A DNA stretch of 64,000 nt, from assembly GCF_000281715.2 (NCBI RefSeq), contig NZ_CP124576.1:1247501-1311500 (forward strand). The letters are read 5' to 3'. The notes under the pieces were generated by a model that saw only the letters and a program-made list of their open reading frames with translations, had not been told where the DNA came from and searched no databases. This DNA comes from Sphingobium sp. AP49. GTDB lineage: Bacteria > Pseudomonadota > Alphaproteobacteria > Sphingomonadales > Sphingomonadaceae. Made by a program: the position numbers and the translations under genes. Each line of letters starts with the position of its first letter. The stretch's first letter is position 1. Of the stretch, positions 56,735 through 64,000 are shown one piece after another.

Positions 56735-57721
56735 ATGCCGTCGATCGAAACCTCCTGGCCTCTGGCCGAGCCTGCCATCCTGCAGCAGGCGCATTCGGTG
56801 CCGGTCGTCACGCGCTCGCTGGCGATCCGGCGGCATTTTCTGGCGGCGTTGGGCGTGAGCATGGTGCTGCTCGCCCTGCTGCTGGACATGGCGGACCTGC
56901 GCATCGATTTCTGGCAGCCGAGCAGCGTCGCCTATGGCGCGGCGGCGGCGCTGCTGCTGGCGTTGCGCTTCGGCTTGCCGCGCAGCGGCTGGCGCCATGC
57001 CGGGGCAGTGGCGCATTTCTCCACCTATGTCGGTCTGTTTGCGCTGATTTCGGTCATGGGGGCCGCAGCCAGCTATCCGGTCGCGGCGGTGACCCATGGC
57101 TATGCCGACGCTACATTGCAGCGGATCGATTTGGCATTGGGGTTCGACTGGCTCGCCTGGTACCGGCTGACGGCGGCGCACCAGGGGCTCCAGTTCCTGG
57201 AAACAGCCGCCTATCGCAGCATCTATGTGACGCCGGCTCTGCTGCTCTGGTGGATGGCACGGGCGGGCGAGCAGGAACGGGCCTGGCGCTTCATCGCGAC
57301 CTTCTGGCTGGCGGCGGTCCTCACCCTGTTGCTGTTCAGCCTGATGCCGGCGGTCGGCCCCTTCTCCTATCTGTGGCATGCGCCGATCCATTACATGCCT
57401 GAAAGCGAACTGTGGCAGCAGGGGCTGATCCCGGCGCTGCGGGTGCATGCCGTCCATGCCATCGACCTGGGGCAGTTGCGCGGCATCGTGTCGGCGCCCA
57501 GCTTCCATACGGCGGCGGCGGTGCTCTATATCGCGGCGGGCTGGCGGATCGCGGCGCTGCGTTGGCCGGTCGTCGTGCTCAATGGCGCGATGCTGCTGTC
57601 GACCCCGGTGGAGGGCACCCATTATCTGATCGACATGATCCTGGGCCTTGGCGTGGCGCTGACCGCGCTGGCGCTGATGGACATCCATCGGCGCCACTAC
57701 GTGGTCAGCGACCAGGCTTAG
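56735..57721 (+). CDS. PAP2-superfamily membrane protein
   Basis: A 328-residue membrane protein with about six transmembrane helices and PAP2-type catalytic motifs near the C terminus: SAPSFHTAAAVLY with the proposed nucleophile region, and GTHYLIDMILG with the other histidine. It resembles the group of phosphatases or inositolphosphotransferase-like proteins that act on lipid phosphates at the membrane. The start is ATG 56735, the frame being open upstream. Its 3' end overlaps the convergent amidohydrolase gene by 4 bp. Confidence 0.82.
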   Translation: MPSIETSWPLAEPAILQQAHSVPVVTRSLAIRRHFLAALGVSMVLLALLLDMADLRIDFWQPSSVAYGAAAALLLALRFGLPRSGWRHAGAVAHFSTYVGLFALISVMGAAASYPVAAVTHGYADATLQRIDLALGFDWLAWYRLTAAHQGLQFLETAAYRSIYVTPALLLWWMARAGEQERAWRFIATFWLAAVLTLLLFSLMPAVGPFSYLWHAPIHYMPESELWQQGLIPALRVHAVHAIDLGQLRGIVSAPSFHTAAAVLYIAAGWRIAALRWPVVVLNGAMLLSTPVEGTHYLIDMILGLGVALTALALMDIHRRHYVVSDQA

Positions 57722-59097
57722 TCCTTCTTGAGGATATCCATGGCGAGGACGGTCATCGCCTCGCTGGCGGTGGCGATCACCTTGTCGGCCTCCGGCGCCC
57801 AGAACGGACTATGGAGCGAGGGCAGGCTGATTTGGCCAGCATCGGCCGCCGCCATCTTGTCCGCCGGCACGCCGCCGACCCAGAAGATGAAGCTGTTGAT
57901 CGACTTGTCGGCACGGTAGAAGCGGCCGAAATCCTCGCCGCCCATCACCGCCGGGGTCTTCACCACGCGGCCGGGCTGGAAATGCGCCTTCAACAGCGTG
58001 CCCATCTGCTCGGCAAATTCGGGCGGGTTGTAGGTGGACGGGGTGAACTCGTCCTTCACGCTGACCACCGGCATCTTGTCATCAGGCACACCGGCGGCAA
58101 TCGCCTCGCCCTTGGCGATTCGCTCGATCCCCTTGATCAGCTTCGCGCGGGTCTCGTCCGAATAGCTGCGTACGGTCAGCAGCAAGGTCGCCTGGTCGGG
58201 GATGATGTTGTGCTTGGCGCCCGCCTGAAAGCTGCCGACGGTGACCACGGCGGGATCCTGCGGATCCTGTTCCCGGCTGACCAGCGTCTGGAGTGAGGTG
58301 ACGATGCGCGCGCCCAGCACGATCGGGTCTTTGGTCATCTGCGGATAGGCACCATGGCCGCCCAGCCCCTTCACGATGATGTCGACGCTGTCGACATTGG
58401 CGAGCGCATAGCCCGGCGTATAGCCGACCACGCCGGCCTGGAGATTGGCCGCGTCGTGGAAGGCGATGGCATGGGTCGGGCGGGGGAAGCGGGTGTAGAG
58501 CCCGTCCTCCAGCATGTCGCGCGCGCCCTTGCCCACTTCCTCGGCCGGCTGGAGGATCATCACCAGCGTGCCCTTCCACTTGTCCTTTTGGCTGGAGAGC
58601 AGCTTGGCGGTCTCGATGAAGGCGGTCATGTGGGTGTCATGGCCACAGGCGTGCATCACGCCGGTCTCGACCCCCTCGGGCGTCTTGGTGCGGACCTTGG
58701 ACGCGAAGTCGAGGCCGGTCTGCTCCACCACTGGCAGGCCATCCATGTCCGCGCGGATGAGGAGGACTGGCCCCGAACCATTCTTCATCACCGCGACGAC
58801 GCCGGTGCCACCGACCTTCTCGGTCACGTCGAACTTCATCGCTTTCAGGCGCTTGGCCAGCTTGGCGGCGGTGTTCACCTCCTGCAGCGAAAGCTCGGGG
58901 TTGGCGTGCAGGTCGCGATAGAGGGTCATCAGTCCCTCCATGTCCTTGGCGATCAGGCCGGGCAGTTCGCTCTGTGGCGTGGGGGTAGGCTGGACCATGG
59001 ACGGCTGGACCGGCGGCGGCGTAGCGGCCGGTGTTTGGGCGGCGGCGATGGACGAAAAGCTGACAGCGGCCAGAAAGGCCGTGAGCGCGTGGCGCAT
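57718..59097 (-). CDS. Exported M20-family amidohydrolase
   Basis: A 459-residue metallo-amidohydrolase of the M20/IAA-amino acid hydrolase (HipO-like) type. The signal peptide ends near residue 20 (AAAQ), followed by a proline-rich linker. MHACGHDTHMTAF carries Cys151, His153 and the following Asp/His metal ligands, and QPAEEVGKGA the catalytic glutamate. These enzymes split N-acyl amino acids or related amides, here in the periplasm. It is on the same strand as the TA pair but separated by 82 bp. Confidence 0.9.
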   Translation of the reverse strand: MRHALTAFLAAVSFSSIAAAQTPAATPPPVQPSMVQPTPTPQSELPGLIAKDMEGLMTLYRDLHANPELSLQEVNTAAKLAKRLKAMKFDVTEKVGGTGVVAVMKNGSGPVLLIRADMDGLPVVEQTGLDFASKVRTKTPEGVETGVMHACGHDTHMTAFIETAKLLSSQKDKWKGTLVMILQPAEEVGKGARDMLEDGLYTRFPRPTHAIAFHDAANLQAGVVGYTPGYALANVDSVDIIVKGLGGHGAYPQMTKDPIVLGARIVTSLQTLVSREQDPQDPAVVTVGSFQAGAKHNIIPDQATLLLTVRSYSDETRAKLIKGIERIAKGEAIAAGVPDDKMPVVSVKDEFTPSTYNPPEFAEQMGTLLKAHFQPGRVVKTPAVMGGEDFGRFYRADKSINSFIFWVGGVPADKMAAADAGQISLPSLHSPFWAPEADKVIATASEAMTVLAMDILKKD

Positions 59098-59179
59098 ATG
59101 ATTGAATCTCCCTTGCTGGGCAGGAGCATAAGGGGATTTTACGGGCGTTAAAGGGGATTGTTATGGCTTTGCCCGGAAC

Positions 59180-59476
59180 TTAGTCCGGGTCGAGCAGGGG
59201 GAGATAATCGCTGGCGCCATGGCGGAGATGCAGCACAATGACGCGATTAGCTTCGACCCGGTAGAAGATCAGATAGCGGCCATGGACGCGCCGCCTTATG
59301 CCCAGATCGGCATAGCGCTCGACCAATGGGAAGGCGTCGGGGAAGGGGGCGAGGTCAAGGCATTTATCGCGCAGTTCGCGCAGGAAAGTCAGGGCGCGGG
59401 GCGGATTATCCCGTGCGATATGATCGGCAATCGCCACCAGGTCACATTCCGCCTCCGCGGTCAGTTCGACCTTCAT
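59180..59476 (-). CDS. parE: RelE/ParE-family toxin
   Basis: A 98-residue toxin of the RelE/ParE superfamily: the opening VELTAEAECDLVAIADHIARDNPPRALTFLRELRDKC and the later HGRYLIFYRVEANRVIVLHLRHGASDY are typical. ParE members inhibit gyrase, RelE members cleave mRNA; the sequence with its low number of catalytic basic residues fits ParE better. It overlaps the antitoxin gene by 4 bp. Confidence 0.9.
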   Translation of the reverse strand: MKVELTAEAECDLVAIADHIARDNPPRALTFLRELRDKCLDLAPFPDAFPLVERYADLGIRRRVHGRYLIFYRVEANRVIVLHLRHGASDYLPLLDPD

Positions 59477-59718
59477 GGAACGGCGCGGTATTTCGCCTCA
59501 AGGCGCTCGAACACCGAAGCGGCGTCGCTGGTGCGGCCGGCATCCGCATCGGCCAGTCCCCGGCCGATCGAGGCATCCAGCGCGGCGAGCTTCGTCTCGC
59601 GTTCCTGGATCAGGCGCACGCCTTCACGCAATACCTCGCTCTTGCTATTGTATCGGCCGGTTTCGACCAGGCCGGCCACGAAGGCTTCCAGTTGCCTGCC
59701 CAGATCCGCGCTGATCAT
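59473..59718 (-). CDS. parD: ParD-family antitoxin
   Basis: An 81-residue antitoxin of the ParD/CC2985 type: an N-terminal ribbon-helix-helix (LGRQLEAFVAGLVETGRYNSKSEVLREGVRLIQERE) that should bind the promoter DNA, followed by a flexible C terminus that neutralises the toxin. It precedes parE and overlaps it by 4 bp. AAAGGA lies 6 bases before ATG 59718, and a promoter with repeated sites lies just upstream. Confidence 0.93.
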   Translation of the reverse strand: MISADLGRQLEAFVAGLVETGRYNSKSEVLREGVRLIQERETKLAALDASIGRGLADADAGRTSDAASVFERLEAKYRAVP

Positions 59719-59739
59719 CCGATATCCTTTCGGAGTGAC

Positions 59740-59768
59740 AGTTTAGGCGATTTATCAACTGTTATCAA
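59740..59768 (-). promoter_or_regulatory. Promoter and tandem operator of parDE
   Basis: On the minus strand TTGATA (59763-59768) and TAAACT (59740-59745) are 17 bases apart, a near-consensus sigma-70 promoter. Two direct repeats of TTGATAA, 10 bases apart (59752-59768), cover the -35 box and part of the spacer. This fits binding by the ParD ribbon-helix-helix and autorepression. Confidence 0.75.
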
Positions 59769-59786
59769 TCGTGGCCGGCACTGTGG

Positions 59787-61301
59787 TCAGCGGGCGTTGA
59801 TGAACGCCCGGATATCCGCGCTCAGCTTGCGCAGGTCGTCGGGGCGGACATACATCATGTGGCCGGCATCATAATAATGATACTGGATCCGCGAGGCGTC
59901 GAAGCCAGTGCGGCTCATGGCATATTCGGCGCCGAAGAAGGGCGTGGCGAAATCATACCAGCCCTGGCCGACGAACACTTTGAGGCCACTATTCTCGCGC
60001 AGCGCCTTGCTCAGATAAGGGGCGACGCTGGCATAGACTTCGCTGTCGCGGCCGCGCTGGCCCTGCAGCTTCCAGTCCCAGCCGCTGACCCCGCCGATCG
60101 TCACATATTGGCGCTCGGTCTTGTACTTCAGCTCATCGCGGGCATAGCTGTTCATCGCGGCGGTATAGGCGCCGTCGATCGCGTAGAAGCTGGGATCATT
60201 GTCCGGCTCCTCGCCTGCCGCATCATAATCCTTGCCGGTATAGCGGGTGTCGAGGCGGCCGATGCTCACGCCGCGATCGCGCAGCAACTCCTTGTAGAAG
60301 CGGCCGGGCGAGATGCGCAGTTCGGCATGGTCGACAAATTGCTCCGACAGGCCGGTGAGGCGGGCCAGTTCGGTGCGGACGCTGGCGCGTTCCTGGTCCG
60401 ATAACTGGTTGCCCTTCAGCAGCGCGGCGGCATAGGGGCCGATCGCGAAGGTGCGCGCCTGCTGCGCGGCTTCGGCCACGGTGGCGGGCGGATTGCCCAT
60501 CTTCTTGTGATACCAGGCGGTCGTCGCCATCGAGGGCAGGTTGAGGATATAGGGCATTTCATTGCCCTGCACCTCGGCCGAGGCGCCGAAGTCGAGGATC
60601 GACGAGATCAGGATGATGCCGTTGACCGCGACGTCGTTATAGCTGCCCTCCAGTTCGTTGATCAGCGCGACCGAACGGGTGGTGCCATAGCTTTCGCCGC
60701 CGATGAACTTGGGCGAGGACCAGCGGCCATTTTCGCCGAGCCACAGGCGGATATAGTCGGCGATCGACTTGGCGTCGGCCGACACGCCCCAATAATCCTT
60801 GGGATCCTTCTTGCCGATGGCGTGGGAGAAGCCGGTGCCGACCGGATCGATGAAGACGAGGTCGGTGACGTCGAGCAGCGATTCGGCATTGTCGACCAGC
60901 GGATAGGGCGGGGCGCCGTCATCCTGCGCATCGGGAAGTACGACGCGCTTGGGGCCGAAGGCGCCCATGTGGAGCCAGAGCGAGCCCGAGCCGGGGCCGC
61001 CATTATAGAGGAAGGTGATCGGACGGTTCTTGTCGCCGCCATCCTTGACATAGGAAGTGGCGTAGATCGCCGCGAGCGGCTTGCCATCCTTGTCCTTGAG
61101 ATAGGTTTCGCCGGTGGTCGCGGTGTAGCTGATCGCCTTGCCGCCGAACACGCCCTTATGATGGGTGACCGAGACATTGGGGGCGGGCACGCCAGCTTCG
61201 GCGGCCGGCGCCTCGTCCTTCTTCTTCCCCTCGTCCTGGGCCTGGACGGCCATGGGCGTGATGGCCAGCGCGAGCGCGGCCAGCGAAATCGTCAAACGCA
61301 T
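59787..61301 (-). CDS. Exported S10-family serine carboxypeptidase-like protein
   Basis: A 504-residue peptidase-like protein with a signal peptide (about 1-22) and an alpha/beta-hydrolase fold. GGPGSGSLWLHMGAFGPKRV is the oxyanion and substrate region, GGESYGTTR has the nucleophile Ser204, and YDFATPF (Asp) and DAGHMMY (His) complete the triad in the right order. S10 enzymes remove C-terminal residues from peptides. The start is ATG 61301. It is on the same strand as parDE but probably separate. Confidence 0.88.
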   Translation of the reverse strand: MRLTISLAALALAITPMAVQAQDEGKKKDEAPAAEAGVPAPNVSVTHHKGVFGGKAISYTATTGETYLKDKDGKPLAAIYATSYVKDGGDKNRPITFLYNGGPGSGSLWLHMGAFGPKRVVLPDAQDDGAPPYPLVDNAESLLDVTDLVFIDPVGTGFSHAIGKKDPKDYWGVSADAKSIADYIRLWLGENGRWSSPKFIGGESYGTTRSVALINELEGSYNDVAVNGIILISSILDFGASAEVQGNEMPYILNLPSMATTAWYHKKMGNPPATVAEAAQQARTFAIGPYAAALLKGNQLSDQERASVRTELARLTGLSEQFVDHAELRISPGRFYKELLRDRGVSIGRLDTRYTGKDYDAAGEEPDNDPSFYAIDGAYTAAMNSYARDELKYKTERQYVTIGGVSGWDWKLQGQRGRDSEVYASVAPYLSKALRENSGLKVFVGQGWYDFATPFFGAEYAMSRTGFDASRIQYHYYDAGHMMYVRPDDLRKLSADIRAFINAR

Positions 61302-61397
61302 GTGGATGCTTCCCCTTTCTTTTGTGGCGCATGCGCTAGCCGAGAGCAGGCGGCGCGGAAAGAGGGGCAAGCGCGTTGATGGGGGTGGGAGCGATGA

Positions 61398-62315
61398 TTA
61401 GCCCAGCTTTGCGATCACCTCTTCGCCGATGCGGGCGGCATTGTCGCACCATTCGGAACGGCTGTTGCCCTTGACCGTGACACCGCAGGCGGTGACGCCG
61501 ATTTGCGCATAGGTACCGATGCGGTCGACGATCTGCTGGTTGGACAAATCCTCGCCCGGCTTGTTGACGCCGCCCAGAATCACGTCGGGCAGGTCGGTGC
61601 GGCCGACCTGGGCGGCATAGTCACGCATATAGGCGATGCCGGCCTGAAGATCGGCCTCATTCTCCATCGCGGCGGTGCGGGTGGTGGCGCTGTTGACCCC
61701 GCCGCCGGCGGTGAAGAAGGGGTTCCAGCCATCAGCGAGATCGACCACGCGGCGGATCGCGCGCTTGGCATTGCCGCCGACATAGAGGGGCAGGCCGGGC
61801 TTTTGCGGCGATCCGGGGATGATGCGGTTGCCGAAGGCCTGATAGCCGCTGCCCTCGAAGGTGAATTCTTCGCCGCTGGTGGCGGCGCGGATGGCGCGCA
61901 GATATTCGTCCATCAATTCGTTGCGTTGCTCGAAATCGACACCGAGCGCGCGATATTCGCCCTTGAGATAGCCCGCGCCAACGCTGAGCGTCACCCGGCC
62001 GCCGGCGAAGGCATCGAGCGTGGTGATGTCGCGCGCGACGATGAAGGGATTGCGATAGGGCAGGACGAGGATGCCGGTCTGGAGCCGCAGGGTCGTGGTG
62101 TGGGCGGCGAGCAGGGCGAGCATGACGAAGGGCGACTGGGCATGATGGCCACCGGCGTCGAGCCAGCGACCGGTCGGCACCGGATGGTCGGTGACGAGGC
62201 CGGCGTGGAAGCCGGCCTGCTCCACCGTGCGGCCGATTTCCGCCACGGCCTCCATCGTGCCGAACTCGTCGGGCAGGTCGGCATGGTCGAAGGGCAGGGG
62301 GACGTTGATCTTCAT
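61398..62315 (-). CDS. LLM-class F420- or flavin-dependent oxidoreductase
   Basis: A 305-residue TIM barrel of the luciferase-like superfamily; PLPFDHADLPDEFGTMEAVAEIGRTVEQAGFHAGLVTDHPVPTGRWL and the later GRVTLSVGAGYLKGEYRALGVDFEQRNELMDEYLRAIRA match the TIGR03619-type group. These proteins may use F420 or FMN; F420 in sphingomonads is doubtful, so FMN is likelier. The start is ATG 62315, overlapping the upstream SDR gene by 4 bp. The frame is open upstream but lies within that gene. Confidence 0.88.
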   Translation of the reverse strand: MKINVPLPFDHADLPDEFGTMEAVAEIGRTVEQAGFHAGLVTDHPVPTGRWLDAGGHHAQSPFVMLALLAAHTTTLRLQTGILVLPYRNPFIVARDITTLDAFAGGRVTLSVGAGYLKGEYRALGVDFEQRNELMDEYLRAIRAATSGEEFTFEGSGYQAFGNRIIPGSPQKPGLPLYVGGNAKRAIRRVVDLADGWNPFFTAGGGVNSATTRTAAMENEADLQAGIAYMRDYAAQVGRTDLPDVILGGVNKPGEDLSNQQIVDRIGTYAQIGVTACGVTVKGNSRSEWCDNAARIGEEVIAKLG

Positions 62316-63178
62316 GCGTCGGATACTCCATGCGGTTCGACCAGCACCCATTGGCCGGCGGCGTTGCGGACCCAGCCGGACGAAGCCCAACTGCCGCCGT
62401 CGACCGGCAATATGGTCCCGGTGATGTAGCTGCTCATCGGCGAGGCGAGGAACAGGGCGGCCTGGCCGCATTCGCTGTCGATGCCGGGCCGTCGCAGCGG
62501 GATGCGGCGGGCGGTCGCATCGGTCATGGCCGGCGGCACGGCGAACCATGTCGCTTCATCCACCGGGCCGGGGGGATTGCCGCGCGTGCCTGGCGTGGTG
62601 GTGAAATCGGGCGCGATCGCGTTCACGCGGATGCCATGATCGGCTAGTTCCAGCGCCATGCTACGGGTGAAGTTGTTCATCCCCGCCTTGCATGCGGCAT
62701 AGACGGCATAACCCGGCGCAGCGCGCGATCCTTCGATGCTGGAAACGTTGATGATGGCGCCGCCGCGCCCGCCTGCAATGATGTGCGGCACGGCGGCCGA
62801 GGTGGCGGCGAGCATCGAGACGAGGTTGAGGTCGATATGGCGGCGCCAGCTATTGGCGCTCTGGTCGAGGAACGGCTTGCGGCTGACGCCACCGACATTG
62901 TTGACCAGGATGTCGATCCGGCCGAAGCGGGCCTGGGCGGTGTCTACCATCGCGGCGACCTGGTCGGGCTGGGCCATGTCGGTGGGGATGGGAAGGCAGG
63001 TGCGGCCGCGTTCAGCGATACGCGCCGCCACTTCTGTGCCGCGTTCGGGGATGATGTCGGCGATGACGATGTCGGCGCCGGCCTCCGCAAGGGCGAGCGC
63101 GATGGCGCGGCCGAGGCCCGCGCCGCCGCCGGTGACGATGGCGACCTGATCGGTGATGCGGCACTGGTCTGGCGCCAT
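62312..63178 (-). CDS. SDR-family oxidoreductase
   Basis: A 288-residue classical SDR: TGGGAGLGRAI for nucleotide binding, Asp in IVIADIIPERG (suggesting NAD), NNVGG and the catalytic SSIEGSRAAPGYAVYAACKAGMNNF with Ser, Tyr and Lys. The C terminus extends beyond the usual DGG by about 25 residues. It is coupled to the LLM gene by a 4-bp overlap, so the two probably act in one degradative route; the substrate is unknown. It is 94 bp downstream of the 3-hydroxybutyrate dehydrogenase. Confidence 0.88.
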   Translation of the reverse strand: MAPDQCRITDQVAIVTGGGAGLGRAIALALAEAGADIVIADIIPERGTEVAARIAERGRTCLPIPTDMAQPDQVAAMVDTAQARFGRIDILVNNVGGVSRKPFLDQSANSWRRHIDLNLVSMLAATSAAVPHIIAGGRGGAIINVSSIEGSRAAPGYAVYAACKAGMNNFTRSMALELADHGIRVNAIAPDFTTTPGTRGNPPGPVDEATWFAVPPAMTDATARRIPLRRPGIDSECGQAALFLASPMSSYITGTILPVDGGSWASSGWVRNAAGQWVLVEPHGVSDA

Positions 63179-63272
63179 GGCGCGATCCTCTTCCCCTTTT
63201 GACCGTCAGTTCGCGGCCAAGGCGGAAGAGGAGTCAATTGCACGCCCGGTCATATCGACCGGGCGATGGCGC

Positions 63273-64000
63273 TTATTGCGCGGTCCAGCCGCCGTCGATC
63301 GAGAGATTGGCGCCGGTAATCTGGGCTGCGGCGTCGCTGCACAGATAGAGGGCGGTGGCGGCGACCTGTTCGGCGGTGACGAACTGCTTGGTCGGCTGGC
63401 CGGCGAGCAGCACGTCGTTCATCACCTGCTCGCGGGTCATGTTCCGCGCCTTCATCGTGTCGGGAATCTGGTTTTCCACCAGCGGGGTCCAGACATAGCC
63501 GGGCGAGATGCAGTTGGCGGTGATGCCGAAGGTGGCGACTTCCAGCGCGACCGTCTTGGTGAAGCCGTTGAGGCCATGCTTGGCGGTCACATAGGCGCTC
63601 TTGAAGGGCGAGGCGACCAGCGAGTGGGCCGAGGCGGTCTGGATGATCCGGCCCCATTTCTTGTCCTTCATGTAAGGAATGGCAAGCCGCGTGGTGTGGA
63701 AGGCGGCGTTGAGGTTGAGCGCGATGATGAGATCCCATTTATCGAGCGGGAATTCCTCGACCGGCGCGACATGCTGCATGCCAGCGTTGTTGATGAGGAT
63801 GTCGATGCCGCCAAAGGCATTGGCCGCTTCCTGCATCATTGCCTCGATCTGGTCGACCTTGGTCAGGTCATGCCCGCTGTAGAGCGCCTTGCCGCCGGAG
63901 AGCGCTTCAAGGCCGAGCCGTTCCTTCTCGATCGCGTCCGCGTCGCCAAAGCCGTTGATCACGACATTGGCGCCTTCGCCAGCCAGCGCCTTGGCATAGG
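63273..64000 (-). CDS. bdhA: 3-hydroxybutyrate dehydrogenase, 5' part missing
   Basis: The C-terminal 242 codons of an SDR with the features of D-3-hydroxybutyrate dehydrogenase: NNAGMQHVAPVEEFPLDKWDLI, the catalytic Ser of TASAHSLVASPFKSAYVTAKHG with YxxxK, and the conserved ISPGYVWTPLVENQI and DGGWTAQ ending. The enzyme converts 3-hydroxybutyrate to acetoacetate in storage-polymer or ketone-body use. The reading frame continues across the right edge of the window, and the upstream part includes YAKALAGEGANVVINGFG, the typical nucleotide-binding strand. Confidence 0.93.
   Translation of the reverse strand, partial: YAKALAGEGANVVINGFGDADAIEKERLGLEALSGGKALYSGHDLTKVDQIEAMMQEAANAFGGIDILINNAGMQHVAPVEEFPLDKWDLIIALNLNAAFHTTRLAIPYMKDKKWGRIIQTASAHSLVASPFKSAYVTAKHGLNGFTKTVALEVATFGITANCISPGYVWTPLVENQIPDTMKARNMTREQVMNDVLLAGQPTKQFVTAEQVAATALYLCSDAAAQITGANLSIDGGWTAQ

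Noticed and set aside
61398..62549. A longer form of the LLM oxidoreductase starting at 62549.
   Set aside because: The extra 78 residues lie within the SDR gene in another frame; the ATG at 62315 starts exactly at the family N terminus and overlaps the SDR stop by 4 bp.
63187..63231. Inverted repeat CCTCTTCC / GGAAGAGG between bdhA and the SDR gene.
   Set aside because: Only 8 bp with a 29-base loop; not distinguishable from chance in this sequence.

Overview
The window is a high-GC, gene-dense piece of a Gram-negative chromosome, most likely an alphaproteobacterium of the Sphingomonadaceae (Sphingobium-like). This is inferred from protein character: an 84-residue ATP synthase epsilon subunit, a large TonB receptor, a PstA with a long N-terminal extension, a HprK-related kinase/PqqD pair and several TetR/SDR/LLM/S10-peptidase genes. 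No database search was possible. Almost all of it is protein-coding; the largest gap without a gene is about 255 bp (13649-13903). There is one tRNA, no rRNA, no CRISPR array, no insertion sequence and no integrase.

Layout. 1-5.5 kb: a truncated luciferase-like oxidoreductase, an orphan Hpt phosphotransfer protein, then yfgM-like/bamB/der/tusA (outer-membrane assembly and ribosome biogenesis) and panB, all on the minus strand. 5.6-12 kb: a TonB receptor with a YezD-type small protein, a serine hydrolase, a PRC-barrel protein, OsmC, an EamA exporter and an exported methyltransferase-like protein. 12-19.4 kb: cpaF, then the F1 part of ATP synthase (atpHAGDC) with a LysE-family exporter gene inserted between atpA and atpG. 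19.5-28.9 kb: a membrane-attached trypsin-like protease, ada, a complete YfiR-YfiN-YfiB cyclic-di-GMP module, priA, and a fructose-6-phosphate aldolase/transaldolase. 28.9-35 kb: a polytopic glycosyltransferase-like protein running antisense into tRNA-Arg, a queuosine-precursor transporter, a PAS-GGDEF protein, truA, fmt and recR. 35-42.6 kb: actP with its DUF485 partner, a TelA/XpaC-like pair, a Rieske oxygenase unit with its own TetR gene and palindromic operator, def, and a DUF4214 protein.

42.6-49.9 kb is a complete phosphate-starvation regulon on the minus strand, phoR-pstSCAB-phoU-phoB, with a three-unit Pho box before pstS. Immediately divergent from it (50.0-53.9 kb) is the least understood part of the window: a Tat-signal small protein, a glycosyltransferase, a PqqD-like protein, an HprK-related kinase and a nucleotidyltransferase. 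The last three overlap by 4 bp each, so they are one translation-coupled unit. It resembles a peptide-modifying (RiPP-like) cassette without a recognisable cyclase or peptidase.

53.9-64 kb is accessory metabolism: a divergent TetR/SDR pair, a chromate transporter, a PAP2-type membrane protein, an exported M20 amidohydrolase, a ParDE toxin-antitoxin pair with a clear promoter and repeated operator, an exported S10 peptidase, an LLM/SDR gene pair and a truncated 3-hydroxybutyrate dehydrogenase. Start codons were set by ribosome-binding sites and family length; several genes use GTG.
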